This document shows positions 24,925 to 34,800 of a DNA stretch of 64,000 bases, in pieces. Numbering within the stretch: the stretch's first letter is position 1; every line of letters begins with the position of its first letter. The stretch lies in contig NZ_CP120210.1 in NCBI RefSeq assembly GCF_029369745.1, forward strand, positions 2,728,001-2,792,000. Reading direction: 5' to 3'. Source of the stretch: Amycolatopsis sp. QT-25. GTDB lineage: Bacteria; Actinomycetota; Actinomycetes; Mycobacteriales; Pseudonocardiaceae. The translations under genes and the position numbers were made by a program. The notes beneath the pieces are model-generated. The model did not search any database, was not told the origin of the DNA, and was given only the letters and a program-made list of their open reading frames with translations.

Positions 24925-27036
24925 TCAGGAGAGCGGCACACTCGCCACACCCGGGGCCAGGAACCGCTTGCCGTTGACCTTCTCGGACACCCCGGCCCGA
25001 TCCAGGTACGGCGTGATGCCGCCCAGCCAGAACGGCCAGCCCGCGCCGAGGATCAGGCACAGGTCGATGTCCTGTGCCTCGGCGACCACGCCCTCGTCGA
25101 GCATGATCCGGATCTCCTCGGCGATCGCCGCCAGCGCGCGGTCACGCACCTGCTCGGAGGTCGACGGGGAGTCACCGCGCTGCCAGAGCTCGGCCACCTC
25201 GGGATCGACGGTGGCGTTGCCGTGAGCGTCCCACTGCCAGACGGCCTTTTTGCCCGCCTTGACGAAGCGGTCGAGGTTCTCGCTGACGGTGAACCGGTCC
25301 GGGAACGCCTCGTGCAGGGTCTCCCCGACGTGCAGGGCGATCGCCGGGCCGACCAGCTGCATCAGCGTCAGCGGCGTCATCGGCAGGCCCAGCGGCTCGA
25401 GCGCCTTGTCCGCGACCTCGAACGGCGTGCCCTCGTCGACGGTCACCAGCACCTCGCCGAGGAACCGCAGCAGCAGCCGGTTGACCACGAACGCGGACGC
25501 GTCCTTGACCAGCACGCTCGACTTCTTGAGCTGCTTGCCGAGGGCGAACGCGGTGGCCAGCGCGGCGTCGTCGGTCTTCTCCGCGCGGACGATCTCCAGC
25601 AGCGGCATCACCGCGACCGGATTGAAGAAGTGGAACCCGACCACGCGTTCCGGATGTTCGAGCCGCGACGCCATCGCGGTGATCGACAGTGACGAGGTGT
25701 TCGTCGCGAGGATCGCCTCGGGTGAGACGTACCGCTCCAGGTCGGCGAAGACCTTCTGCTTGACGCCCAGCTCCTCGAACACCGCCTCGATCACGAAGTC
25801 GGCGTCGGCGAAGGCGGACTTGTCGAGCGAGCCGGTGACGAGTGCCTTCAGCCGGTTCGCGCCGTCCGGTGAAACCCGCTTCTTGGCCAGCAGCTTGTCG
25901 ATCTCACCGTGCACATAGGACACCCCCTTGTCGACCCGTTCCTGATCGACGTCGGTGAGCACGACCGGCACCTTGAGCCTGCGGACGAACAGCAGCGCCA
26001 TCTGGCCGGCCATCAGGCCCGCGCCGACGACGCCGACCTTGGTCACCTTGCGCGCCAGCGACTTGTCCGGCGCGCCCGCCGGCCGCTTGGCCCGCTTGTT
26101 GACCAGGTTGAACGAGTACAGCCCGGCACGGAGCGTGTCGTCCATCAGCAGTTCGGCGAGTCCGTCGGTCTCGGCCGCGTAACCGCGGTCCAGATCGTTC
26201 TCACGGGCCAGCTCCAGCAGCTCGACGGCCTTGGTCGCGCCGGGCGAAGCGCCCTGGGTGCGTCCGTCCACAATGGCCTTGGCGCGGGCGATCGCGGCGT
26301 CCCAGCCGTCGCCGCGGTCGATCTCGCGGCGGGCCGGGGTGAGCTCGCCGTTGACGACCTTCGCCAGCCACAGCAGGGACTGCTCGAGGTAGTCGGCCGA
26401 ACCGAAGACCTCGTCCACGATGCCGAGCTCCGCCGCCTGCGCGACCTTGAGCATCTTGTTCTGCGCCAGCGCGTTCTCGATGATCACGGTGACCGCGGCG
26501 TCCGGCCCGATCAGGTTCGGCAACAGCTGCGTGCCGCCCCAGCCCGGGAACAGGCCGAGGAAGACCTCGGGGAACGCGATCGCGGCGGTGTTCTCCGAAA
26601 GCGTGCGGTAGTGGCAGGAGAGCGCGAGTTCGAGCCCGCCGCCCATCACCGCGCCGTTGATGAACCCGAAGGTCGGGATCTCGGTCTCGGTGAGACGGCG
26701 GAACACGTCGTGCCCGGTCTGGGCGATCTCCCGCGCCAGCGCCGGATCCGCGACCGCCTCGACACCGGACAGGTCGGCGCCGACGGCGAAGATGAACGGC
26801 TTGCCGGTGACCGCGATCGCGGCGGGTTCCGCGGCGAAGGCGGTGTCGAGCGCGGCGTCGAGGCTCACCAGGCCCTGCGGGCCGAAGGTGTTCGGCCGGG
26901 TGTGGTCGTGGCCGTTGTCCAGGGTGATCAGGGCGACCGGCTTGTCGAGGCCGGGCACCTTCACCAGCCGGGTGATCGCGTTCGTGACGACCTCGTCGGG
27001 GAAGGCGGCTTTCGCCTGCTCAGCGGTGAAAGTCAT
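24925..27036 (-). CDS. fadB: Bifunctional enoyl-CoA hydratase/3-hydroxyacyl-CoA dehydrogenase
   Basis: A 703-residue beta-oxidation enzyme with two activities. The N-terminal crotonase domain has GKPFIFAVGADLSGV and NGAVMGGGLELALSCHYR; the middle Rossmann domain begins KVGVVGAGLMAGQMALLF, with the FHFFNPV catalytic His region, and the C-terminal helical domain follows. The ATG shares a base with the thiolase stop (TAATG), so the two are translationally coupled and probably form the trifunctional complex. Length and order match actinobacterial FadB partners of FadA. Confidence 0.9.
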   Translation of the reverse strand: MTFTAEQAKAAFPDEVVTNAITRLVKVPGLDKPVALITLDNGHDHTRPNTFGPQGLVSLDAALDTAFAAEPAAIAVTGKPFIFAVGADLSGVEAVADPALAREIAQTGHDVFRRLTETEIPTFGFINGAVMGGGLELALSCHYRTLSENTAAIAFPEVFLGLFPGWGGTQLLPNLIGPDAAVTVIIENALAQNKMLKVAQAAELGIVDEVFGSADYLEQSLLWLAKVVNGELTPARREIDRGDGWDAAIARAKAIVDGRTQGASPGATKAVELLELARENDLDRGYAAETDGLAELLMDDTLRAGLYSFNLVNKRAKRPAGAPDKSLARKVTKVGVVGAGLMAGQMALLFVRRLKVPVVLTDVDQERVDKGVSYVHGEIDKLLAKKRVSPDGANRLKALVTGSLDKSAFADADFVIEAVFEELGVKQKVFADLERYVSPEAILATNTSSLSITAMASRLEHPERVVGFHFFNPVAVMPLLEIVRAEKTDDAALATAFALGKQLKKSSVLVKDASAFVVNRLLLRFLGEVLVTVDEGTPFEVADKALEPLGLPMTPLTLMQLVGPAIALHVGETLHEAFPDRFTVSENLDRFVKAGKKAVWQWDAHGNATVDPEVAELWQRGDSPSTSEQVRDRALAAIAEEIRIMLDEGVVAEAQDIDLCLILGAGWPFWLGGITPYLDRAGVSEKVNGKRFLAPGVASVPLS

Positions 27037-28319
27037 TACTTCGCCCCCTCGGAGCCGTTGTAGGCCGGGTTCTCCCAGAGGACGGTGCCGCCCATGCCGA
27101 TCCCGATGCACATGGTGGTCAGGCCGTAGCGCACGTCGGGGCGCTCGGCGAATTGACGCGAAAGCTGCGTCATCAGCCGGACACCGGACGAGGCGAGCGG
27201 GTGACCGCAGGCGATCGCGCCACCCCACTGGTTGACGCGCGGGTCGTCGTCGGCGATGCCGAAGTGGTCGAGGAAGGTCAGCACCTGGACGGCGAACGCC
27301 TCGTTGATCTCGAACAGGCCGATGTCGTCGATCGACAGACCGGTGCGCTTGAACAGCTTCTCGGTGGCGGGGACCGGGCCGATGCCCATGACCTCCGGCT
27401 CGACCCCGGCGAAGGAGTACCCCACCAGCCGCATGCCGATCGGCAGGCCGAGCTCGCGGGCGGTGTCCTCGTCGGCGAGCAGTGCGGCGGTGGCGCCGTC
27501 GTTGAGCCCGGCCGCGTTGCCCGCGGTGATCCGGCCGTGCGGCCGGAACGGCGTCTTCAGCCCGGCGAGCTGCTCGACGGTGGTGCCGGGACGCGGCGGC
27601 TCGTCCTCGGTCGCGAGCCCCCAGCCCAGTCCATCCATGCCCCCGCCGGAAGAGCTTCGCTCCGCTGAGTGAACTTTCGTCCGGGTGGCGACCGGGACCA
27701 GCTCGGGGCCGATCTTGCCGGTCTTCACGGCCTCGGCGTATTTCTCCTGGCTGCGCGCCGCGAAGGCGTCGGTGCGCTCCTTGGTGATCTCGGGGAACCG
27801 ATCGTGCAGGTTCTCCGCGGTCTGGCCCATGACCAGCGCCGTCGGGTCGACGAGCTTGTCGGCGATGATGCGCGGGTTCGGGTCGACGCCCTCCCCCATC
27901 GGGTGGCGGCCCATGTGCTCGACGCCGCCGGCGATGGCGATGTCGTACGCGCCGAAGCCGATCCCGCTCGCGGTCGTGGTGACCGCGGTCATCGCGCCCG
28001 CGCACATGCGGTCCAGCGCGAAGCCGGGCACCGACTTCGGCAGGCCCGCCAGCAGCGCGGCGGTGCGGCCGATGGTGAGGCCCTGGTCCCCGATCTGGGT
28101 GGTGGCGGCGATCGCCACCTCGTCGACGCGCTCGGGCGGCAGTTCGGGATGCCGCCGCAGCAGTTCACGGATGGCGTTGACGACGAGGTCGTCGGCACGG
28201 GTGCCGGCGTACATGCCTTTTTCGCCTGCCTTGCCGAAGGGCGTTCGCACCCCTTCGACGAAGGCGACATTGCGTACCGACCGCGCGTTCGGCGCGAGCG
28301 GTGGTGCTCCTGCGGCCAC
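27036..28319 (-). CDS. fadA: Acetyl-CoA C-acyltransferase (thiolase)
   Basis: A 427-residue thiolase, the last step of fatty acid beta-oxidation. The nucleophile Cys is in LDRMCAGAMTA; NEAFAVQ, GHPLASSG and the second catalytic Cys in TMCIGIGMGG are in place. GTG 28319 follows AGGAGC. Between VPVATRT and GWGLATEDEPPRPG there is an extra stretch, KVHSAERSSSGGGMDGL (about 27630-27677), that the family usually lacks as I recall; it keeps the frame and sits in a surface loop region. First gene of the fadA-fadB operon, behind a strong palindromic operator candidate. Confidence 0.9.
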   Translation of the reverse strand: MAAGAPPLAPNARSVRNVAFVEGVRTPFGKAGEKGMYAGTRADDLVVNAIRELLRRHPELPPERVDEVAIAATTQIGDQGLTIGRTAALLAGLPKSVPGFALDRMCAGAMTAVTTTASGIGFGAYDIAIAGGVEHMGRHPMGEGVDPNPRIIADKLVDPTALVMGQTAENLHDRFPEITKERTDAFAARSQEKYAEAVKTGKIGPELVPVATRTKVHSAERSSSGGGMDGLGWGLATEDEPPRPGTTVEQLAGLKTPFRPHGRITAGNAAGLNDGATAALLADEDTARELGLPIGMRLVGYSFAGVEPEVMGIGPVPATEKLFKRTGLSIDDIGLFEINEAFAVQVLTFLDHFGIADDDPRVNQWGGAIACGHPLASSGVRLMTQLSRQFAERPDVRYGLTTMCIGIGMGGTVLWENPAYNGSEGAK

Positions 28320-28361
28320 GAATGCTCCTGAAGTAGAGGTAGTCCTGTCCGCACCCTAGCC

Positions 28362-28383
28362 CTGGTTACCCGTCGGTAACCAG
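28362..28383. promoter_or_regulatory. Perfect palindromic operator candidate upstream of fadA
   Basis: CTGGTTACC (28362-28370) and GGTAACCAG (28375-28383) form a perfect 9+9 dyad with a four-base centre. It is 43 bases upstream of the fadA start and about 120 bases upstream of the beta-lactamase gene. Size and symmetry fit a TetR-type repressor site, and acyl-CoA-responsive regulators commonly control such operons. The cognate regulator is not nearby. Confidence 0.65.
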
Positions 28384-28503
28384 AATGGTGGCCCGGTCGA
28401 GTGGGGGAAGGCACACTCCCGGGTGCGCCCGGTCGGCCGCTTGGCCGATCCGGCGGTGGTGGGGAAGTTGCTATGTTCGAAGTGATCAGGGGGAGGGATC
28501 ACG

Positions 28504-29427
28504 ATGACATCGCCGGGGCCGGCCGTCACCCGTCGTGCGCTGCTGGGAATGGCGGTCCTGGTGCCGCTGGCCGCCTGCACTCGCGGGACTCCGCCTCCGA
28601 GCCCTTCGTCCCCTCCGTCTCCACCACCTCCACCGCCTCCCTCCCGGCAGTTCCATGACCGGCTGATGGAACTGGAGCAGAAGTTCGACGCCAGGCTCGG
28701 CGTGTACGCGCTCGACACCGGAAGCGGCGGCACGGTCGAACATCGCGCGGACGAGCGGTTCGCGTTCTGCTCGACGTTCAAAGGCGTCGCGGCGGCCGCC
28801 GTCCTGCAGCGCAACCCGTTGTCGCATCTGGAAACCCGGGTCAGCTACTCCCGGAACGACCTGATGAAACACGCCCCGGTCACCGGGTCGCACGTGGCCA
28901 CCGGCATGACGATCCGCCAGCTGTGCGACGCCGCCGTCCGGTTCAGCGACGGCACCGCGGGCAACCTGCTGCTGCGCGACCTCGGCGGCCCCGCCGAACT
29001 CACCGCGTTCACACGCAGCCTCGGCGACACCGTCACGCGGATGGACCGCGTCGAACCGAACATCACCGAGGCCACCCCAGGCGACCTTCGCGACACCACG
29101 ACTCCGCGTGCTTTCGCCTCCGACTACCGCGAGATCGTGCTGGGCGACACGCTGACGGCGGACAAACGCGACTTCCTCCGCGACCTGCTCCAGCGCAACA
29201 CCACCGGCGCCGAGCGGATCCGGGCGGGCCTGCCGTCCGGCTGGACCGTGGCCGACAAGACCGGGACGGGCGACTACGGCACGTTGAACGACATCGCCGT
29301 CGTGTGGCCGCCGGACCGGGCGCCGATCGTGCTGGCGATCATGTCCAGCAAGGCGACCAAGGACGCTCCCTATGACCAGGCGCTGCTCGCCGAGGCCGCG
29401 AAGTACGTCGTCGGAACGCTCGCCTGA
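28504..29427 (+). CDS. Class A beta-lactamase, lipoprotein with twin-arginine signal
   Basis: A 307-residue serine beta-lactamase. The signal has RR at 10-11 and a lipobox LAAC with Cys25, so it should be exported folded by Tat and lipid-anchored. A Pro/Ser linker (residues 29-48) precedes the enzyme. Catalytic motifs are STFK (Ser90, Lys93), SDG where most class A enzymes have SDN, the omega-loop Glu in RVEPNITEA, and ADKTGTGDYG. The SDG form is also known from actinobacterial enzymes such as BlaC. Probably intrinsic; the VanY-like peptidase gene next to it also acts on cell-wall peptides. Confidence 0.9.
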   Translation: MTSPGPAVTRRALLGMAVLVPLAACTRGTPPPSPSSPPSPPPPPPPSRQFHDRLMELEQKFDARLGVYALDTGSGGTVEHRADERFAFCSTFKGVAAAAVLQRNPLSHLETRVSYSRNDLMKHAPVTGSHVATGMTIRQLCDAAVRFSDGTAGNLLLRDLGGPAELTAFTRSLGDTVTRMDRVEPNITEATPGDLRDTTTPRAFASDYREIVLGDTLTADKRDFLRDLLQRNTTGAERIRAGLPSGWTVADKTGTGDYGTLNDIAVVWPPDRAPIVLAIMSSKATKDAPYDQALLAEAAKYVVGTLA

Positions 29428-29454
29428 TCACGCGAGTTCGCGCGAAACCGGTCG

Positions 29455-30114
29455 CTAGTTGCCGGTGGCGCTGGGAAGCAGGGCGGGGCAGCCTCCGGTG
29501 GCATAGGCCGGGTCGTACTCGAAGTGCCACTTTTCGTTGTCGTAGCGGCGGCACCAGCCGAGCGCGCCCCCGTGCTCGTCCACCCACGCGGCCGAGTTCA
29601 GCGGCTGGATGTCGACGGCGATTCCCTTGACGTGCATGGACGTCTCCGGTTGCAGCGCCCACTTCTTGGCCTGCTCCACGGAGCCGAACCGCTCGACGGC
29701 CTTGTCGAACTCGCGCTGCTGCTGGCCCCGGCTGCGCTTGCCGTCGTTCACGCAGAGCGTGATGTTCTGTGCTTTGGCCTTGGCGCGCATGGCGTTCCAC
29801 GCCTCGATCACGTCCGGGCGCATACCGAAGGTGTCCTCGTCGACATAACGCTTGTCGACGGCGCACGTCGGGCCGCTCTCGGGGCCGGGGACCTCTTCGA
29901 GGATCGCGAGCGGCTGCCCGTTCACCGCCTTGACGGCCACGCCGGTCGCTCCCAGCGTCACCATCGCGATCCCGACGAGACCCAGCGCCACGAGCACGCT
30001 GAGCGCGGTCCGGCGGCTGGAGCCGACTGTGGTGGCCACCACCCCGAAACTACCCAGCGTCCGGCGGCCCGCCAGGGTTTGTGACGTTGTTCCCAGATCC
30101 GCCCGGAAAGCCAA
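29455..30114 (-). CDS. M15-family D-Ala-D-Ala carboxypeptidase (VanY-like)
   Basis: A 219-residue membrane-anchored peptidase. One hydrophobic helix (about residues 36-60) is followed by the zinc domain: the SxHxxGxAxD motif appears as SMHVKGIAVDIQ and the second site as EKWHFEY. It should trim the terminal D-Ala of peptidoglycan precursors outside the membrane. Start is uncertain: ATG 30114 is the longest form, while GTG 30042 would leave a short cytoplasmic tail; neither has a good binding site. It is convergent with the beta-lactamase gene, only 27 bases away. Confidence 0.8.
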   Translation of the reverse strand: MAFRADLGTTSQTLAGRRTLGSFGVVATTVGSSRRTALSVLVALGLVGIAMVTLGATGVAVKAVNGQPLAILEEVPGPESGPTCAVDKRYVDEDTFGMRPDVIEAWNAMRAKAKAQNITLCVNDGKRSRGQQQREFDKAVERFGSVEQAKKWALQPETSMHVKGIAVDIQPLNSAAWVDEHGGALGWCRRYDNEKWHFEYDPAYATGGCPALLPSATGN

Positions 30115-30185
30115 CCGAATCGGAAAACGGCTGGTGAAGGCGGGGCGGGCCGAGGTCGGCGCGGGTGCCCGGTCGGTCGGGTGGG

Positions 30186-30229
30186 TCGTGAGTGGCGATT
30201 CGGGTCGCAGCCCGAATCGCCACTCACGA
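30186..30229. terminator. Hairpin terminator after the allophanate hydrolase
   Basis: A perfect 19-bp stem (30186-30204 with 30211-30229, core GTGAGTGGCGATTCGGG) closes on six bases; GGGT and ACCC outside add pairs with a one-base bulge. It begins six bases past the end of the urea/guanidine operon on the minus strand and should end its transcript. Confidence 0.8.
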
Positions 30230-30234
30230 GACCC

Positions 30235-31848
30235 TCAGCGGCTCAGGTACCCCAGCCACCCGCCGTACCCGGTGATGTCCTCGGCGCCCGCCACGGCCAC
30301 CGGTTCGCATACGAACCCGGACACCTCGCTCCCGTCGGCCAGCCGCACCTTCCCGATCGCGAGCGGCGCGGGGACGCCCGCCACGAACTCGCCGAAGCCT
30401 GCCGAAGGCAGGTCCCACACCTCGGCCTCGATCGGCTCGCCACCGGAGGCGACCCGGACGAGACCGGGTTTCGGCGGCACGGTGTCCAGGGCGTAGAGCC
30501 GGTACTCGGCCGCCGTCGGCCCCGCCGTCACGAACCGCCCGCCCCGCGAGGTCAGTTCGTGGTTCAGCGGTTGCCCGCGCAGATGGGCGCCGACCACGGC
30601 GATCCGCGTCCGTCGTGGCACCAGCCGGGCGACGTCGGCGAGGATCCGATCGGCGTACGCGGCGCCGACCAGCATCACGCCGAACGGCAGCCCGCCGACG
30701 GTTCCGGCGGGCACGGCGAGCGACGACAAACCGAGCAGGTTCGTCGAGTTCGTGAACCGGCCCAGCCGGGCGTTCACCCCCAGCGGATCGGCCTCGACCT
30801 CGGCGATCTTCGGGTGCTCGGTCGTCGTGGGCAGCAGAAGACAGTCCACTGTGGACAGCACGACCGACGCTTCGCGCGAAAGACCGTCGAGCGTGGCGAG
30901 GTCGGAGAACAACCGGTGTGCCGGGATGTCCTTCGCCGCGCCGATGATCCGCCGCACGGCCGGATCCACGACGTCCGGACGCGCGTCGATGAACTCGCCG
31001 ACCGCGGAGTAGCGTTCGGCCACGAAGGCGCCTTCGTACAGCAGACGCGCCGCGTCGAGAAATGCCGATATGTCGACAGTGACGAGCTCGGCGCCCGCCT
31101 CACGGAACGACTCGACCGCCGCGGAGAACGCTTCGGCCCACCCGTCCTGAAGAGGCCCCGTCGCCTCCGGCACGCCGATCCGGAAGGGGCGGTGGACCAC
31201 CGGGAGATCCCGCGGCTCGCTGAGACACGCGAAGGCCGCCGAAGCCTCGTCGACCGTCCGCGCGAACACCGTCACGCAGTCGATGCTCGCGCACGCGGGC
31301 ACGACACCGGTCGTCGGCACCAGCCCCCGCGTCGGCTTCAGCCCGACGATCCCGTTGAACGCCGCCGGGACCCGCCCGGATCCGGCGGTGTCGGTGCCGA
31401 GCGCGAGGTCCGCGATGCCGAGCGCCACCGCGACCGCCGACCCCGAACTCGATCCGCCCGACACGTACGCGGGATCGACCGCGTTCCGGACCGCGCCGTG
31501 CGGACTGCGCGTGCCGACCAGTCCGGTCGCGAACTGGTCCAGATTGGTCGTGCCCAGGATCAGCGCCCCGGCCGCACGCAGCCGCGCGACCACGGGCGCG
31601 TCCTCGTCCGGCAGGTAGGCGTATTCGGGGCACGCCGCCGTCGTCGGTAGCCCGGCGACGTCGATGTTCCCCTTGATCGCGGCGAGTTTCCCATACAGTG
31701 GCAGGGATTCACCCGCGGCACGGCGGGCTTCCAGCTTCTCCGCGTCGGCGAGCACTTCCGCCTCGGGACGCAGGTCGATCCAGATCTCGGGCCGGTCGAC
31801 CCGCGCGATCCGGTGGTACGCGGCGCGCACCCGTTCCAGCACGCTCAT
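30235..31848 (-). CDS. atzF: Allophanate hydrolase
   Basis: A 537-residue amidase-signature enzyme that splits allophanate into ammonia and carbon dioxide. The catalytic Lys is in LAAIKGNIDVAG, the Ser pair in SGGSSSGSAVAVA and GTDTAGSGRVPA. A C-terminal domain (about residues 410-537) includes the allophanate hydrolase extension with YRLYALDTVPPKPGLVR. ATG 31848 follows AAGGAG and overlaps the carboxylase stop as ATGA. It is the last gene of the operon, in the order known for urea amidolyase and guanidine-degrading clusters. Confidence 0.9.
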   Translation of the reverse strand: MSVLERVRAAYHRIARVDRPEIWIDLRPEAEVLADAEKLEARRAAGESLPLYGKLAAIKGNIDVAGLPTTAACPEYAYLPDEDAPVVARLRAAGALILGTTNLDQFATGLVGTRSPHGAVRNAVDPAYVSGGSSSGSAVAVALGIADLALGTDTAGSGRVPAAFNGIVGLKPTRGLVPTTGVVPACASIDCVTVFARTVDEASAAFACLSEPRDLPVVHRPFRIGVPEATGPLQDGWAEAFSAAVESFREAGAELVTVDISAFLDAARLLYEGAFVAERYSAVGEFIDARPDVVDPAVRRIIGAAKDIPAHRLFSDLATLDGLSREASVVLSTVDCLLLPTTTEHPKIAEVEADPLGVNARLGRFTNSTNLLGLSSLAVPAGTVGGLPFGVMLVGAAYADRILADVARLVPRRTRIAVVGAHLRGQPLNHELTSRGGRFVTAGPTAAEYRLYALDTVPPKPGLVRVASGGEPIEAEVWDLPSAGFGEFVAGVPAPLAIGKVRLADGSEVSGFVCEPVAVAGAEDITGYGGWLGYLSR

Positions 31849-34800
31849 CCCGCGCTCCTTCCCAATACCACCAGCGGCGTGCCGGGAGCGACCTGATCGC
31901 CGGGGGAGACGAGCACCTCGACGACCTCCCCGGCGGCCGGCGCGGGGATCCGCGCCTCGGTCTTCATCGCTTCGAGGATCACCAGCGTCTCCGCCGGGTC
32001 GACCTTCTTGCCCGGTTCGACGTCCACTCGCCACACGGTCGCGGCGAACGGTGCCTCGACGACGTGTCCGCCGGGCGGGGCCTCGATCTTCGTGGTCGGG
32101 ACCTTCGCGCCGACGGGCTCGGGACGGGGGTCGAATTCACCCGCCGCCGCCCAGGCCTGCCGCTCCGTCTCGAACGCCGCGCTCTGCGTCGCCCGGAAAG
32201 CGGCGATGTCGGCGGCGTTGTCGGTCAAAAACCGTTCGTGGTCGGCCAGCGCGAACTCACCGTCGGTGATGTCGAGCTCCAGTTCCCCCGCCGAGCTCTG
32301 TGCCCGCAGGTCCAGCAGTTCCCCGGCGGTCACCGGGTACCACGAGATTCGGTCGAAGAACCGCAGCAGCCACGGTGAACCCGGTTCGAACGATCCGCGC
32401 TGCCGCCAGCCGCTCCACACCTGCACGGTCCGCCCGACGAACTGGTACCCGCCGGGGCCCTCCATCCCGTAGACGCACAGGTACGAGCCGCCGATGCCGA
32501 CCGAGTTCTCCGCGGTCCAGGTGCGGGCCGGGTTGTACTTCGTGGTGACCAGCCGGTGCCGCGGGTCCAGCGGAGTGGCCACCGGCGCGCCGAGATAGAC
32601 GTCGCCGAGGCCGAGCACCAGGTATTCCGCGTCGAACACCGTGCGGTAGACGTCGTCCACACTGGACAGGCCGTTGACCCGCCGGATGAACTCGATGTTC
32701 CACGGGCACCACGGCGCGTCGTCGCGTACGCCCGCCATGTACCGCTCGATCGCCTCGCGCGTCGCCGGGTCGTCCCACGACAACGGGAGCCGCACGGTCC
32801 GGCTCGGCACCACGAGATCGGCGGTGCGCGGCAGATCGTGCTCCACCTCCTGGACGAGGCCGAGCAGTTTCGGCACCGGCAGGACGTCCGGATCGACGTG
32901 GACCTGCAGTGAGCGGATACCCGGGGTCAGGTCCACGACGCCGTCGAGGCCGTCCGCGGCCAGCCTGTCGGCCAGGGCGTGGACCCGCATCCGCAAGGCC
33001 AGGTCGAGCTTCATCGGCCCGTACTCGATCAGCAGGTTGTCGTCGCCGCTGCGCCGGTAGGTGACCTCGGGATTCTCGTCCGAGGTGGACAGCCGGCCGA
33101 GGACGCCACCGTCGTCGATCGGCTGCCGGCTCGCCTTGACCACCGTGGCCGGTTCGCCCCGCAGCGCATCCGCGTGTTCGGTGGTGATCGGCACGAACCG
33201 CACGGTGTCGCCCGGGCGCAACTGGCCGAGTTTCCAGCGCTGCCCGGTCACCACGGTCGCCGGGCAGACGAAGCCACCGAGGCTCGGCCCGTCCGGCCCG
33301 AGCAGGATCGGCAGGTCACCGGTGTAGTCGACGGCGCCGATCGCGTACGGCGTGTCGTGGATGTTGGACGGGTGCAGGCCCGCCTCGCCGCCGTCCTCCC
33401 GTGCCCAGCGAGGCCGGGGCCCGACGAGCCGGACACCGGTCCGCGCGGAGTTGAAATGCACCTCCCAGTCGGTGGCGTAGAACGTTTCGACGTCGTCCGG
33501 GGTGAAGAACTCCGGAGCGGCGTGTGGTCCCTCGGCCGCGCCGATCTCCCAACGCGTGGTGAAGAGCGGGCGTTCGGCCTCGGGAACCGGTCCGCTGACG
33601 GCGTTTTCCGGCGCCGGGCCAGGGGAGAGAACGTCACCGGTCGCCAGCGCGCGCCCGCCATGCCCGCCGAAGCCGCCCAGGGTGAACGTCGCCGCGCTGT
33701 CCAGGAAGTCCGGCACGTCGACCCCGCCGCGGACGAGCACGTACGCGCGGAGCCCGGCGGTGCCGGTGCCGACGTCGAGTACGCCGCCCGCGGGGATCTC
33801 GAGCGGGGTCCACTGTGGAACAGAGGAACCGTCGAGGGTGACCGGCGACGGCGAACCCGTGACGCAAACGATTGCGGCGTCGGTGAACCTCAGCGAGACA
33901 CCGTCTACGGTGCATTCGAGCCCGGGCGCGCCTTCGGGATTGCCGAGTGCGCGGTTGCCCAGGCGCAGCGACAGATCGTCCATCGGCCCGCTCGGCGGGA
34001 CCCCCACGTGCCAGAACCCCAGCCGTCCCGGCCAGTCCTGGACGGTGGTCATCGTGCCGCCCCGCACGACCTCGATCCGCGGTTCGGGATCGGCGATCGC
34101 GTCGAGCGTCGCGGTGTCGTGCGTGACTTCGCGCAGCCGCTGATCGGCGGCGACCGCGCGCAACTGGCCGAGGTTCGTCCGGACGCCGTCCACCCGGCTT
34201 TCGCCGAGCGCCTCGCCCAGGGCGGCCAGCGCCTCGGCCCGGTCCGCGCCGAAGGTGATCACCTTGGCGAGCAAAGGGTCGTAATGCGTCGTCACGTTCG
34301 CGCCGGCTTCGACCCAGGTGTCGACCCGGACGCCGTCCGGGAACTCGGCGCGGGTCAGCAGACCCGCGCTCGGCCGATGCCCGGCGGCCGGGTCTTCGGC
34401 GTAGACCCGCGCTTCGACCGCGTGCCCGCGCGGCGCCGGAACGGTGGCGAACATCCCGGTGTCGCCGTCGGCGAGCCGAAGCATCCACTCGACGAGGTCG
34501 ATCCCGTACACCGCCTCGGTGACCGGGTGTTCGACCTGAAGCCGCGTGTTCACTTCCAGGAACGCGGCTTCTTCGCGGTCCGGGTCGTAGACGAACTCGA
34601 CCGTGCCCGCCGACCGGTAGCGCACGGAAGCGCAGAGGCCGACGGCCGCGGAGACCAGTTCTTCCCGCACCGTTTCGGGCAAGCCCGGCGCGGGGCACTC
34701 TTCGAGCACCTTCTGGTTGCGCCGTTGCAGGGTGCAGTCTCGCGTGCCCAGCGCCAGGACCCCGCCGGCGCCGTCACCGAACACCTGGACCTCGACGTGC

